Positions 50,113 through 58,868 of a DNA stretch of 64,000 nucleotides are shown here, one piece after another. The position numbers were made by a program, and so were the translations under genes. The DNA comes from Candidatus Woesearchaeota archaeon (GTDB taxonomy: Archaea > Nanobdellota > Nanobdellia > Woesearchaeales > JACJVW01). Positions within the stretch are counted from its first letter, which is position 1, and the number at the start of each line of letters is the position of its first letter. The notes under the pieces are model-generated. The model searched no databases and was not told the origin of the DNA. It was given only the letters and a program-made list of their open reading frames with translations. The DNA lies in assembly GCA_020637435.1 (NCBI GenBank), contig JACJVW010000001.1, forward strand, positions 124,001 to 188,000, in the 5' to 3' direction.

Positions 50113-51318
50113 ATGTTCAAAGCCTGCGGTAGTTGTACCTCCCCAGAGTTCTGCGAGAAGAATATGTGCAGACGAATGGTGAACAAGCGCGCAGTTGAGT
50201 CCCGCCTGCGCAAGATTCCGATAGGCAGCTTTCAGACCAAGGCGCTAAGCCCGTTCATAGGTAAATTCGGTTACCCTAATGTACACGTCGGCATACTTAA
50301 TCCGACAAGCCAGGACAATGCGCTGCCTGATGACCCCAGAAGCTGGGCAAGGCAGAACCTGCAGATCCAGGACATCATCGAGAAACGTACAGACTTGATG
50401 GATAGCGGTAAGATAGCAGGCGTCATGGAAACTAACAGGTTCACTGAGCTCGCTAAAGAGGTCGCGATGAGCAAAAAGTCAGTTGACGCTGAGCTTGAGC
50501 TAACACGCATCCCTACATTCTCTGTCGACCTCTCCGAATACAGTGCCCCTCACGGCCCCCGAGCTGCGATAGAAAGAGCCGAGCTCACAGAAAATCCTCA
50601 TATTGAACGAGCTATCGAAAACGCTGTTGCAGACACCGATATGAAAGCAAGCACCGGCATCTCTGAACTTTTCAAGAAGGGCTATGACGAGACCATGCTT
50701 ACCAGACTCCTTTCAGTAGGGGACCTCGGCACAGCAGGCAGACGAAAATTCGTGCCGACCAGATGGTCCATCACCGCTGTTGACGACACAATCGGAAAAG
50801 ACATCATCGATGAGATAACTGATGCAAAAGAATTCGAATTCCAGGCGACCTTCGCAGGCTACCTTGGCAATTACTATCTTATCATGGCCTTGCCGGGGAC
50901 CTGGGGCTATGAGCTCTTCGAGCTGCGGACCGATACCCCCGAGGACTATCACACAGACTATGAATCATATCAAGGACGCAAAACGTATGCAGCGAACACC
51001 GCTGGCGGCTACTACGCGGCACGCCTCAGTATCCTTGAATACTGCAAAGCGGAACGACGCAGAGGTAATATGTTAGTCATACGCTGCATCACTGACGAAT
51101 ACACGACACCGCTTGGAGTCTGGGTATGCAGAGAAGCCGCAAGAAAATCGACCGAAGCAAAACCCATCGTGTTCGGCGATCTTGACCTGATGATCAACTA
51201 CGCAAAACTCATCGGTATGAAAAAATTCGGCATCAACCTCTCACCTATACTCAAAAGCTCAATAATCATTAAGAACAGGAAAACCCAGACAAACCTGAGT
51301 GCATGGCAAGATGGATGA
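50113..51318 (+). CDS. nreA: NreA-like DNA repair protein
   Basis: An archaeal protein of the Nre family, shown elsewhere to act with PCNA in repair of DNA damage such as mitomycin lesions. The product has 401 residues. An N-terminal zinc finger (CGSCTSPEFCEKNMC) is followed by the family core (SPFIGKFGYPNVHVGILNP, RWSITAVDDTIGKDIIDEI and GTWGYELFELRTD). The C-terminal TNLSAWQDG, with the preceding Gln, resembles a PCNA-interacting peptide. ATG 50113 follows ATATAAAT at about 50085-50092 by 25 bases, supporting a leaderless start; ATG 50104 and ATG 50074 are also in frame. The next gene overlaps the end slightly. Confidence 0.88.
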   Translation: MFKACGSCTSPEFCEKNMCRRMVNKRAVESRLRKIPIGSFQTKALSPFIGKFGYPNVHVGILNPTSQDNALPDDPRSWARQNLQIQDIIEKRTDLMDSGKIAGVMETNRFTELAKEVAMSKKSVDAELELTRIPTFSVDLSEYSAPHGPRAAIERAELTENPHIERAIENAVADTDMKASTGISELFKKGYDETMLTRLLSVGDLGTAGRRKFVPTRWSITAVDDTIGKDIIDEITDAKEFEFQATFAGYLGNYYLIMALPGTWGYELFELRTDTPEDYHTDYESYQGRKTYAANTAGGYYAARLSILEYCKAERRRGNMLVIRCITDEYTTPLGVWVCREAARKSTEAKPIVFGDLDLMINYAKLIGMKKFGINLSPILKSSIIIKNRKTQTNLSAWQDG

Positions 51319-51970
51319 AGTAGCGTTGATACGAAGGCTGGACGAGATGGTCCAGACTATAGAAAAGCACAAGATAGATGTGGCTAAAGTCATAAATGCC
51401 CCCATCACCGACTATGACAAGCAGAAACAGAGCTACTTTGTCAAGCAACTGGGTGCGACCATCAAGATGCTCCAGCAAAAAGGAAGCACTAGGGAGCTTA
51501 CGAAAGACCTCACCGTACTCGACATACCAGGCATCAAGAAAGCCATCAGCAAGCTTAGCGAACTTAACCTCACCTCCACAAAAAGAGACATACCCGTCGT
51601 ACCCTATGATATCCGCGATGAAGTCGTCGCCGATATCGATGAGATGTACAAGTGCTTCGATGCCGGATGTTATAGAAGCGTCGTCATCATCTGCGGAAGG
51701 GTTATGGAAGTGGCTTTGCACCGCGTCTATTACGAATCAACAGGCCAAGACATTCTGGAGAAGAATCCAGGAATAGGGCTTGGAAAGCTCATCGCAAAAC
51801 TCTCAGAAAAAGAATTCAAATTCGACCCAGGTCTAACGCAACAGATCCATCTCGTGAATCAGGTGCGTATTTTCTCCGTTCACAAGAAACAGGACACCTT
51901 CTACCCTTCAAAAGAGCAGACACAAGCCATGATGCTCTACACAATCGACGTACTCAAAAGATTGTTCTGA
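51311..51970 (+). CDS. DUF4145-like helical protein
   Basis: A 219-residue helical protein. The C-terminal half (DEMYKCFDAGCYRSVVIICGRVMEVALHRVYYE, GLGKLIAKLSEKEF and LVNQVRIFSVHKK) matches the DUF4145/HEPN-like four-helix pattern that occurs alone or fused to nucleases. The N-terminal half is a basic helical region. Its start overlaps the nreA end by 8 bases, so the two are co-expressed. A HEPN-type RNase role is possible but the RxxxxH motif is not clear. Confidence 0.7.
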   Translation: MDEVALIRRLDEMVQTIEKHKIDVAKVINAPITDYDKQKQSYFVKQLGATIKMLQQKGSTRELTKDLTVLDIPGIKKAISKLSELNLTSTKRDIPVVPYDIRDEVVADIDEMYKCFDAGCYRSVVIICGRVMEVALHRVYYESTGQDILEKNPGIGLGKLIAKLSEKEFKFDPGLTQQIHLVNQVRIFSVHKKQDTFYPSKEQTQAMMLYTIDVLKRLF

Positions 51971-51990
51971 ATAGAGTTGACATGCATATT

Positions 51991-52548
51991 TCAGAATACT
52001 ATCCGTCCTGCCGCAACATCCCTATGCAGCCTAAGGATAGCGAACGCCAGTGGGGACCAGTCAAATTGCCCCTCGATGACCATCCTCTTAAGTTCATCAA
52101 GCTCAAATTCCTTCTTCTCAAGGATGACATCCCCATCAGGATTTGGTAATGGATCCTCAACCAAGTTGCGAGCGATAAAAAAGTATCGAAGATTATTGTA
52201 CGACTTCTTCTCATACGGCATCGTAGCGAAGAGTTCCAATTTACCGGAAAAACCCAATTCCTCACGAAGCTCCCTCTGAGCAGAATCAATAATATCCTCA
52301 TTATCATCGACCGCACCAGAGGGAACCATCCATCTCTCTGTTCCTTCAACAGGTCGAAATTCCCTTATCAACCAAATTTTCTTTGACGCAGCGACAGGAA
52401 AAATCTGCACTGCAGGCTTGTAGTACACCCTTATCCAGGTCTTTTCCTGGCCATTGTGTTCAGCGGGCTCATTAGTGACATAGACGCAACCCTGGTTGAA
52501 AACGATTTCTTCAGAAGGATTCAGATGAGGAGATAGATCAAAAGCCAT
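51991..52548 (-). CDS. Nudix hydrolase
   Basis: A 185-residue phosphohydrolase. The complete Nudix box is GAVDDNEDIIDSAQRELREELGF near residue 78 (G, E, RE and EE residues in place). The substrate is uncertain: ADP-ribose-like, by resemblance to the VEGTERWMVPSGAVDD region of ADP-ribose pyrophosphatases, or oxidised nucleotides. It converges on the DUF4145-like gene with a 20-base gap. The start at 52548 has no strong ribosome-binding site, so a leaderless mRNA is possible. Confidence 0.88.
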   Translation of the reverse strand: MAFDLSPHLNPSEEIVFNQGCVYVTNEPAEHNGQEKTWIRVYYKPAVQIFPVAASKKIWLIREFRPVEGTERWMVPSGAVDDNEDIIDSAQRELREELGFSGKLELFATMPYEKKSYNNLRYFFIARNLVEDPLPNPDGDVILEKKEFELDELKRMVIEGQFDWSPLAFAILRLHRDVAAGRIVF

Positions 52549-52571
52549 AAAGAAATAAAACTATTCATCAC

Positions 52572-53030
52572 TTAAATAGATTTCCCGAACATGTCCTCAA
52601 CATTCATCGGCTCAGGATACGCAACTGATAGTGCATGCTCAGGATACTGATGGATAAAACCTTTAACAGTCTCAAGATAGATATTTCTTCGCAAAGTATC
52701 TCCAGGACTATAACCAACAACATACATGCCTACATGCGCAACATCGACTTTATCGACCGTGATGCTGGGAATGGAGTATTGGTACAGGGACTTTAGTTCA
52801 ATCTCAGGATGCAACAGAACCGCCCTGTAGATATATTGATCCCCTTGTAGGTCACTGACAAGACCTTTCACAAGATAGCAGTCTGCCAAGTTGGTGATAG
52901 CGGCCTTAAGAAGATCAGACTGATGACTCCAGCTAGGGATAGCTGCATTAACTCCAAGGTTTCCAGCAAGTGCTAGAACAAGCGGCTCCAAAGAGGCGAT
53001 ATATGGTTCGACTATCCTTTCTAGGTCCAT
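52572..53030 (-). CDS. hypothetical protein divergent from the DRG GTPase gene
   Basis: A 152-residue soluble protein starting at ATG 53030 (MDLERIVEPYI). I do not recognise it. It contains mixed helices and strands (GLVSDLQGDQYIYRAVLLHPEIELKSLY, then VAHVGMYVVGYSPGDTLRRN). The upstream extension of the frame overlaps the DRG gene on the other strand and is not expected to be coding. The 78-base gap between the divergent genes carries TATA-like elements for both. Confidence 0.65.
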   Translation of the reverse strand: MDLERIVEPYIASLEPLVLALAGNLGVNAAIPSWSHQSDLLKAAITNLADCYLVKGLVSDLQGDQYIYRAVLLHPEIELKSLYQYSIPSITVDKVDVAHVGMYVVGYSPGDTLRRNIYLETVKGFIHQYPEHALSVAYPEPMNVEDMFGKSI

Positions 53031-53108
53031 AGGTGTTGAAGAACCTGACAGCGAATAAAAAGATTTGCACCAAAAGCTTTTTATGAAGACATTTCTCCCT
53101 GTCAGTGG

Positions 53109-54269
53109 ATGGCCAAGGCTCCTAAAAGCAATAAAGTAGATTCCTCTAATCCGCAGGCTGAGAAAAAGAACAAGCTCGGCCGCATGGATGACGAGATAAA
53201 GGAGCTGGAAGACCTTATAGGCAAGACAAAATACAACAAGCGCACTCAGCATGCGATAGGCCTGTACAAGGCAAAGCTTGCGGCGCTCAAAGAGAAGCGG
53301 GAGACCCGTGCATCATCTGGCAACAAAGGCACAGGATTCACCGTACGAAAGACAGGAGACGGTACCGTCGTTTTGCTTGGATTTCCAAGCGTAGGAAAGT
53401 CATCCCTGCTTAATGCGCTTACAGGAACCGCGTCCGAGACAGGAGCGTATGCGTTCACAACACTGACCTGCATCCCGGGTCTGCTCAAGCACAGAGGTGC
53501 CCAGATACAGATACTTGATGTACCAGGTATAGTCAAAGGAGCAGCGGCAGGTACCGGCCGTGGAAAAGAAGTGCTCCAGGTCATCCGTAATTCAGACCTC
53601 GTACTCATCCTCCTTGACATCTTCCACCCGGAACACCTGCCCGTCCTGGAAAAAGAGGTCTTCGATACTAAAGTACGTATGAACCAGCGAAGGCCGGACA
53701 TCCGTATCACTAAGACAGCCCGTGGAGGCATACGTATCGGTACAACTGTACCGCTTCCTGACCTAAACAATGATACCATAATCGCTATCCTCAAAGAGTT
53801 CAAGATCTCAAATGCCGACGTACTCATCAGGACTCAGGTCGACGCAGACCAGTTCATCGACGCCGTGGAAGGAAACAGGGCATTCGTTCCAGCGATAAGA
53901 GTGCTCAACAAGATAGATATGGCTGATGAGGAATACATAAAGCAGATAATCAGGAAGACCAAACCAGACGTGAGCATATCTGCTTTCAAACAGATAAATC
54001 TGGAAAAGCTCAAAGACCTTATTTTCGAAGGTTTGGACCTCATGCCCGTCTTCTGCAAAGAAGTAGGCAAAAAAGCAGACCTCGATGAGCCCCTCATCCT
54101 AAGAAGAGGAAATACAGTAGAAGATATGTGCAATAAACTACATAAAGATTTCGTCGACAAATTCAAGTTCGTCAAAGTCTGGGGTCCTTCGGCAAAATTT
54201 GACGGACAGGTACTTAGTCTCAAACACACATTGCAGGAAGGGGATATCGTCGAACTGCACACCCGTTAG
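53109..54269 (+). CDS. DRG-type Obg-family GTPase with C-terminal TGS domain
   Basis: The archaeal counterpart of eukaryotic Drg1/2, a ribosome-associated GTPase. The 386-residue protein has a basic coiled N-terminus, G1 GFPSVGKSSL near residue 90, G2 and TTLTCIPG, G3 DVPGIVKGAAAGTGRGKEV near residue 140, G4 NKIDMAD near 277, and a TGS domain (RRGNTVEDMCNKLHKDFVDKFKFVKVWGPSAKF...VLQEGDIVELH-type, 315-386). CTTTTTATG at about 53076-53089 places the mRNA start at the ATG. Confidence 0.94.
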   Translation: MAKAPKSNKVDSSNPQAEKKNKLGRMDDEIKELEDLIGKTKYNKRTQHAIGLYKAKLAALKEKRETRASSGNKGTGFTVRKTGDGTVVLLGFPSVGKSSLLNALTGTASETGAYAFTTLTCIPGLLKHRGAQIQILDVPGIVKGAAAGTGRGKEVLQVIRNSDLVLILLDIFHPEHLPVLEKEVFDTKVRMNQRRPDIRITKTARGGIRIGTTVPLPDLNNDTIIAILKEFKISNADVLIRTQVDADQFIDAVEGNRAFVPAIRVLNKIDMADEEYIKQIIRKTKPDVSISAFKQINLEKLKDLIFEGLDLMPVFCKEVGKKADLDEPLILRRGNTVEDMCNKLHKDFVDKFKFVKVWGPSAKFDGQVLSLKHTLQEGDIVELHTR

Positions 54270-54320
54270 AAATACACATTGCCTATTTGATCAGAACTCA
54301 AGCATCTTTGCAGCAATCAA

Positions 54321-55115
54321 CTAGAAATAACCGCTAAGCTTCTCTAACTTCTCACGCTGACAACGGGTAGATGCATGCTTTTGCAGATACGCCAGCTGGA
54401 AAAACGAGAAGTCTGCAAAATTATCCAGAGCATGAGAGATGGAATCTCCGCTCATATATATTTTGAGATCCTCATTGTACAGCACAGGTGCATCATGCAT
54501 GATCTTGGCAGGAATCCTGCATTGCACCGGACAGACCTCATAGACTTCATGAGATGTGGGCGCAGGCACATCTGAAAGAATCATGAATGGGCGAAAAGCC
54601 TCACGCATCTGACGGGCATAGAAACTTTCAGTATGTGCAGCCCAGCTGACCGTGTCCCGAAGATGCTCGACGAACAATGCGTATGCTTCCCTCATATTTT
54701 CTGCGCACCCTTCGACCTCCATACACCCGGGTATACGGGGGTTCGTCAGTGCCACACCCCGTTGCCACGCACGAAAGACATACGGAAATGGCTGCAACAG
54801 AGGAACGCCGAATAAGGATTCTATATGACCTATCTCTGACTTGCCGTCAAGATGCCTACCATCAAGCGCAAGACTTGCGATGGACTCTGGCTCATGGATA
54901 GCTTCAGCACGATGTTCAAGATCCCTGTCGATGCCCTTCCATCCGCAATCCTCTGAAAGGATAAAGTCACCATTGTCTAGTGCGACTACATCATGCATAC
55001 GGTCACCAAGCATGACATTAGGCAATAATTCTCCCTTAGACTGTTCAGCGGAATTTTTACCGATGTAGCGGCGATTGTCGCTTTGCACAAGGACTCGCAT
55101 CTCGTAGAAGAACAT
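54321..55115 (-). CDS. hypothetical protein, paralogue-like to the upstream gene
   Basis: A 264-residue soluble protein from ATG 55115; ATG 55100 is also possible. No known domain. It shares a layout with the upstream protein: an N-terminal strand block followed by DNGDFILSEDCGWKGIDRDL-like text, against LDNGCYLFDDYCRYSRDM in the neighbour. A later cysteine-rich block (VYEVCPVQCRIP) is present here only. The 14-base gap from the upstream stop suggests co-transcription. Function unknown. Confidence 0.65.
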   Translation of the reverse strand: MFFYEMRVLVQSDNRRYIGKNSAEQSKGELLPNVMLGDRMHDVVALDNGDFILSEDCGWKGIDRDLEHRAEAIHEPESIASLALDGRHLDGKSEIGHIESLFGVPLLQPFPYVFRAWQRGVALTNPRIPGCMEVEGCAENMREAYALFVEHLRDTVSWAAHTESFYARQMREAFRPFMILSDVPAPTSHEVYEVCPVQCRIPAKIMHDAPVLYNEDLKIYMSGDSISHALDNFADFSFFQLAYLQKHASTRCQREKLEKLSGYF

Positions 55116-55129
55116 ATCCAAGTTTAAAT

Positions 55130-56038
55130 TTATTTGTAATACGCCTCAAGCATCTTAAGTCGTCTTACCTGAGCCTTTGTCTTACCTTCAAGATGAAAAA
55201 GATCCTCAAACTGGTAGGTGAACAGGCTCTGGAAAAGATGCTCAATTTCGGGTAATGAGCTGCCTTCAACATAGACGCCTTCATGCTTGGCAAGAACACC
55301 GAACATGCCCGTTTGATCCTGCGAGAACACAACCACAGGCACCGCGGTCTTGGCACCCTTAGGCATGATAGTTTCCTCATAGAGATCATATGCTTGCATA
55401 GACCGATGCATATCTGCAAGTTCTTCACGGTATGCTTCAGGATATTCCAAAGGTGCAATATACTTATTGAAGAGCTTAAGCAATGAACTGTGTACCCTGG
55501 AATCATACAGATAGCAGTCATCAAGCAGTCTTGCAAGACTGTCAGCAAGAACATCGATCGCGTCTTGGGGGCTATTCGCGATCCCCTCCTCATTGAGGAC
55601 TCTGGATAGTTCAGGATTGAATGCCCGGTACCACAATTGACCGTCGATATCAGCTTCCTCCACCAAAATAGGGATACGTCGGTTGAGGTTGTAGGGCTCA
55701 GGCATCTTATGGATAGCGAACCACTCCTGCCGCCAGGGGCCATACTCAAGCGTGACCAGATTCTCAAGCACTCCCGATGAGATACGGTCATCCACTGTCA
55801 GCCCGTCAAGCTCATGCCGTTTCGTATAGTTGTTTACATAGAACCAGGGCCGCATATCACGTGAATATCTGCAGTAGTCATCGAAAAGGTAGCAACCGTT
55901 GTCAAGCCTGATAAGCAGAGAGGACTCACCCTCTAATTCTCCAAGCAGAACTCCCTGTTCACCTGTCGCATTATTGAGGAATATACGTTCATCCGATAGG
56001 ATCTGCACCCGAGGTGGTTGCGCGCCGTCCATAGCCAA
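55130..56038 (-). CDS. hypothetical protein, first gene of a paralogous pair
   Basis: A 302-residue soluble protein with no domain that I recognise. The N-terminal 60 residues (ILSDERIFLNNATGEQGVLLGELEGESSLLIRLDNGCYLFDDY) resemble those of the following gene in order and spacing of hydrophobic strands and a DNG turn. The remainder is mixed alpha/beta and acidic. ATG 56038 is followed two codons later by another possible ATG. The pair is downstream of a short AT-rich promoter region near 56060. Confidence 0.65.
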   Translation of the reverse strand: MAMDGAQPPRVQILSDERIFLNNATGEQGVLLGELEGESSLLIRLDNGCYLFDDYCRYSRDMRPWFYVNNYTKRHELDGLTVDDRISSGVLENLVTLEYGPWRQEWFAIHKMPEPYNLNRRIPILVEEADIDGQLWYRAFNPELSRVLNEEGIANSPQDAIDVLADSLARLLDDCYLYDSRVHSSLLKLFNKYIAPLEYPEAYREELADMHRSMQAYDLYEETIMPKGAKTAVPVVVFSQDQTGMFGVLAKHEGVYVEGSSLPEIEHLFQSLFTYQFEDLFHLEGKTKAQVRRLKMLEAYYK

Positions 56039-56145
56039 AGAAGAACGTTTCGTGATTTATAAATGAATCTTTAAAAAAGACCCAAGTAGAAACAAAGTTT
56101 GAAGGGTACGCAAGTATTAAAAACCACGATGAACTCTGTGCATCA

Positions 56146-56364
56146 ATGGCAGATATTAGCAAAGACGAACAGATAGGTATTCACAAAGGAGCACTCTCAA
56201 CACTCGCAAAAGAAAGGGAAGAGCTCATGAGGCTTGTGGGAATCTGCGAACAGCTCATGCAGATGCACCTAAAAGGCCTAAAAGAGCTTGGCGTTGACAT
56301 CGAAGCGCAGGCAAAAGAGTCTCAAAAAAGTAAAGATTCCAAGAAAATCGACGACCTTCTATGA
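56146..56364 (+). CDS. small coiled-coil hypothetical protein
   Basis: A 72-residue helical protein (STLAKEREELMRLVGICEQLMQMHLKGLKELGVD) with a charged lysine/serine tail, likely an oligomerising or RNP-associated factor. ATTAAAAA at about 56114-56121 is properly spaced for a leaderless start. It overlaps the following DUF371 gene by 4 bases and heads a three-gene operon of RNA-related proteins. Confidence 0.7.
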   Translation: MADISKDEQIGIHKGALSTLAKEREELMRLVGICEQLMQMHLKGLKELGVDIEAQAKESQKSKDSKKIDDLL

Positions 56365-56765
56365 AGTACACCTTCACTTGCAAAGGTCACGAGAATCTTC
56401 TCGGTACGCACAGGAACACGTTTGAATTCACAAAAGACAAACACCTCACAAAAAAAGGGGATTGTATCGTCGGTGTGGAAGCGGATTTTGTTCTTGATAA
56501 ACTGACCCCCTTCCTGACGAAAGATGACATGGTCATCACTATTGTAGTAAATAGCTTAACATGGTCATGCAAGTGCACACCCAACAAAGCATTTCATTCA
56601 AATCATGAGATTGTGTGCAGACGTGGTGACTTTGACTCGAAGCGAACTCTTGGACTAAGATGCGACAAAGCAGCCATTGACATCCCAAGAGAACTCTTGG
56701 AACCGATGAAAAATCCTTCAACCGTAATGCACGTAACCTTCCACAATGAAACAAAAAACGCTTAG
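56361..56765 (+). CDS. DUF371 archaeal protein
   Basis: A 134-residue protein of the archaeal DUF371 family. The family start GHENLLGTHRNTFEFTKD, the VGVEADF strand, the KDDMVITIVV block and the HxxxxV-type IVCRRGDFDSKRTLGLRCDKAA match my recollection of it. Its function is not known. It is coupled by overlaps to a coiled-coil gene upstream (4 bases) and a PUA-domain gene downstream (20 bases), hinting at an RNA role. Confidence 0.82.
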   Translation: MKYTFTCKGHENLLGTHRNTFEFTKDKHLTKKGDCIVGVEADFVLDKLTPFLTKDDMVITIVVNSLTWSCKCTPNKAFHSNHEIVCRRGDFDSKRTLGLRCDKAAIDIPRELLEPMKNPSTVMHVTFHNETKNA

Positions 56766-57210
56766 AAAATCAGATATCAAAGCCCTCCAAAAAGAGTGTG
56801 AAGAACTATATGGTAATTCCATCATAGAAAAGAATCAGAAAGTCAATATTCTCGAAGACCAGAACAACAAATACATCACCGTTGATGATGAGCTTCGATT
56901 CTTCTACGTAGACAACCAACCTGTCCCGGTGCTCAAATTCCTCATTAAAAACAGAGTACTAAAATCAGTTACCGTCGACATGGGCGCAGTAAAGTTTGTT
57001 ACGAACGGCGCCGACATCATGCGGCCGGGTATTACAAAAGTGGATGATGACATCAAAGAAAACGAACTCGTTATTGTCGTGGACGAGAAGAACAACATGC
57101 CACTTGCTATCTGCAGGTCCTCTATGGATACTGAAGCTCTGCGCAGTGCAACCTCAGGCAAAGTCCTCAAAAATATCCACTACGTCGGCGATGACATTTG
57201 GAATTTCTAA
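56746..57210 (+). CDS. PUA-domain RNA-binding protein (MCT-1/DUF1947-like)
   Basis: A 154-residue protein. The N-terminal 70 residues are an alpha/beta domain (RKSDIKALQKECEELYGNSIIEKNQKVNILEDQN). The C-terminal 80 residues are a PUA domain (SVTVDMGAVKFVTNGADIMRPGITKVDDDIKENELVIVVDEKNNMPLAICRS). This matches the archaeal MCT-1-like family; eukaryotic MCT-1/DENR helps ribosome recycling and re-initiation. It overlaps the DUF371 gene by 20 bases and is probably the last gene of the operon. Confidence 0.88.
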   Translation: MKQKTLRKSDIKALQKECEELYGNSIIEKNQKVNILEDQNNKYITVDDELRFFYVDNQPVPVLKFLIKNRVLKSVTVDMGAVKFVTNGADIMRPGITKVDDDIKENELVIVVDEKNNMPLAICRSSMDTEALRSATSGKVLKNIHYVGDDIWNF

Positions 57211-57241
57211 TACCAACAAAAAAGAATCTTTGTGCAAAAAA

Positions 57242-57886
57242 CTAAGGAATCTTAATTTCACTAAACGTTGAAACAACCTGGTCAGCTTCAGCTAATTTCT
57301 CTAAAGAGTAGGTAGTACCAATTCCAATGCAATACATCCCTGCACGCTTTGCGGCGGTGATACCATGCGGTGCATCCTCAATGACCATACAATGTTCAGG
57401 AGCCACACCTAATTGGCGAGCACCGTACAAAAAAATCGCAGGGTCGGGTTTTGAAATCCCACCAACATCATCAATACTAAACACCTGACCATTAAACAAT
57501 TTATCAAGCAGCAAATGTCTATTGACATCCCGAAGGAGAGGCTTATGCATAGCTGTCGCAACACATGTTGCATACCTCGAAGAAACAGTTTGATAAAAAT
57601 CTTCAAACCCGGGAACATAAGTTACTGAGGTACGAAACATTTCCTGAACAATGTCCATTCGCTCTTGAGCAAGCATTACATCATCGCCAACAAGTGTCTC
57701 AAAACCAGCCAATTTTTTCATCAGTCGCACCCCGTCAACCAACGATTGACCAGTCAACAAAGGCTTATGTGTTGGACGGTCGTATACAATACCATACCTC
57801 TGCAAAAACGCAGTGGTTGCGATATCCCATACATGTTCAGAATCAACAACTACACCTTCCGCATCAAAAAGAATTGCCTTGATCAT
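57242..57886 (-). CDS. HAD-superfamily hydrolase, beta-phosphoglucomutase-like
   Basis: A 214-residue haloacid dehalogenase-fold phosphatase with a helical cap. Motif I is FDAEGVVVDSE, where the usual second aspartate of DxD is a glutamate. Motif III/IV are SKPDPAIFLYGARQLG and IEDAPHGITAAKRAGM. The substrate is a small phosphorylated metabolite of unknown identity. The D to E change in motif I is uncommon and may alter acid/base chemistry. It lies 12 bases downstream of the PUA-like gene on the same strand. Confidence 0.88.
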   Translation of the reverse strand: MIKAILFDAEGVVVDSEHVWDIATTAFLQRYGIVYDRPTHKPLLTGQSLVDGVRLMKKLAGFETLVGDDVMLAQERMDIVQEMFRTSVTYVPGFEDFYQTVSSRYATCVATAMHKPLLRDVNRHLLLDKLFNGQVFSIDDVGGISKPDPAIFLYGARQLGVAPEHCMVIEDAPHGITAAKRAGMYCIGIGTTYSLEKLAEADQVVSTFSEIKIP

Positions 57887-57898
57887 CGCGTGCCGATC

Positions 57899-58354
57899 CT
57901 AAGAGCTCACCTTAAGTCTACGTACCTTAGGGATAAAATTCAACAGCTGATTTCCTTTGACTTTACCGCAGCCGATAAAATCCTCACCATGTTTAATCAG
58001 CACAAACCCCTTAAGCTCGCCAAAGTCACGCTTTAAGTCCTCACCGTTCATCCACGGAATCAAGTCTTCCTGAGTAAGCTGTAAAATATTCTTTGTCGCC
58101 GTCTCTCCAACAAGCTGCGCTCCTTCGATACTAAGCCGAAGTTCTCCGTTCGCAAGCTCACCGAAATAAACACCGATAGAATTAATCCGTAACCGTTCAA
58201 TATCCACTCGCTCAATCTCTCGAGTCGTGATATGTAATTTACCGTTCTTTTCAAGAAACAGATAATCCTCACTAATGCTTGCGCCCCATTGCTCTTCAAT
58301 CATCTGACGAATTTCCTTAACCTGCTTCGAATTCAAAAACACTCCTGCAAACAT
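57899..58354 (-). CDS. PUA-like RNA-binding protein
   Basis: A 151-residue protein with an N-terminal alpha/beta half and a C-terminal PUA-like block (LTQEDLIPWMNGEDLKRDFGELKGFVLIKHGEDFIGCGKVKGNQLLNFIPKVRRL) characteristic of the RNA-binding tail associated with RsmF/Nol1-type rRNA methyltransferases and of stand-alone COG3270-type archaeal proteins. It probably binds rRNA or tRNA. A TTTAAAT element near 58369-58384 supports ATG 58354. The HAD gene follows closely. Confidence 0.75.
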   Translation of the reverse strand: MFAGVFLNSKQVKEIRQMIEEQWGASISEDYLFLEKNGKLHITTREIERVDIERLRINSIGVYFGELANGELRLSIEGAQLVGETATKNILQLTQEDLIPWMNGEDLKRDFGELKGFVLIKHGEDFIGCGKVKGNQLLNFIPKVRRLKVSS

Positions 58355-58424
58355 AATACTTTAAAATTGGGGTGTATTTAAATTACTTTTGACTAGATAC
58401 CCTGCATTTAGTTATACTATTAGT

Positions 58425-58868
58425 TCATTCAGACTCCTTATAAGCAATCCAGAGAGGATGTTTTAAAGCAGATTTATCGCACAAACGAAATATTCTACCA
58501 ATTAGCGTAACTGGTTTCTTATCTGTACCATGATTGAGAATACAATCTGCAATTTCCATTTTATTATCTGTAAACGCTGATAACGAAAGATTGTTTATTA
58601 ATTTCAAACTTACCTGAGCGTGGCCTTTATCAAGGATAGTTTTTCCAATATCATGGAATAATGCAGAGATTATACCAATAGCCTGCCAATTGGGACAGAT
58701 TTCATCTATCTGCGTTTTGTAACAACAAGAAGTGAATTCATCAAGAACGCATAAAGAATGCGTACGAATTGTACTTTTTTGGGTATGATTCTGAAATTCG
58801 AAAGAATCAAATATTTTCAAACATTCGCGGTACAATATTTGGTTTTGCTCACTAAAAAGATTTCTCAT
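58425..58868 (-). CDS. HD-domain phosphohydrolase of the AT-rich operon
   Basis: A 147-residue HD-superfamily protein. The metal-binding series is visible: RTHSLCVLDEF (first His), ALFHDIGKTIL (HD), KGHAQVSLKLI and a distal RIFRLCDKSAL aspartate. HD proteins cleave phosphoesters of nucleotides or act as sensors. Its ATG overlaps the radical SAM gene by 4 bases, and base composition is AT-rich, as in the rest of the operon. It is the last of three coupled genes. Confidence 0.83.
   Translation of the reverse strand: MRNLFSEQNQILYRECLKIFDSFEFQNHTQKSTIRTHSLCVLDEFTSCCYKTQIDEICPNWQAIGIISALFHDIGKTILDKGHAQVSLKLINNLSLSAFTDNKMEIADCILNHGTDKKPVTLIGRIFRLCDKSALKHPLWIAYKESE

Noticed and set aside
53031..53252. 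Extension of the minus-strand ORF at 52572 to 53252
   Set aside because: The extra 74 codons run through the start and coding region of the DRG GTPase gene on the other strand and read as hydrophobic noise; ATG 53030 is preferred.
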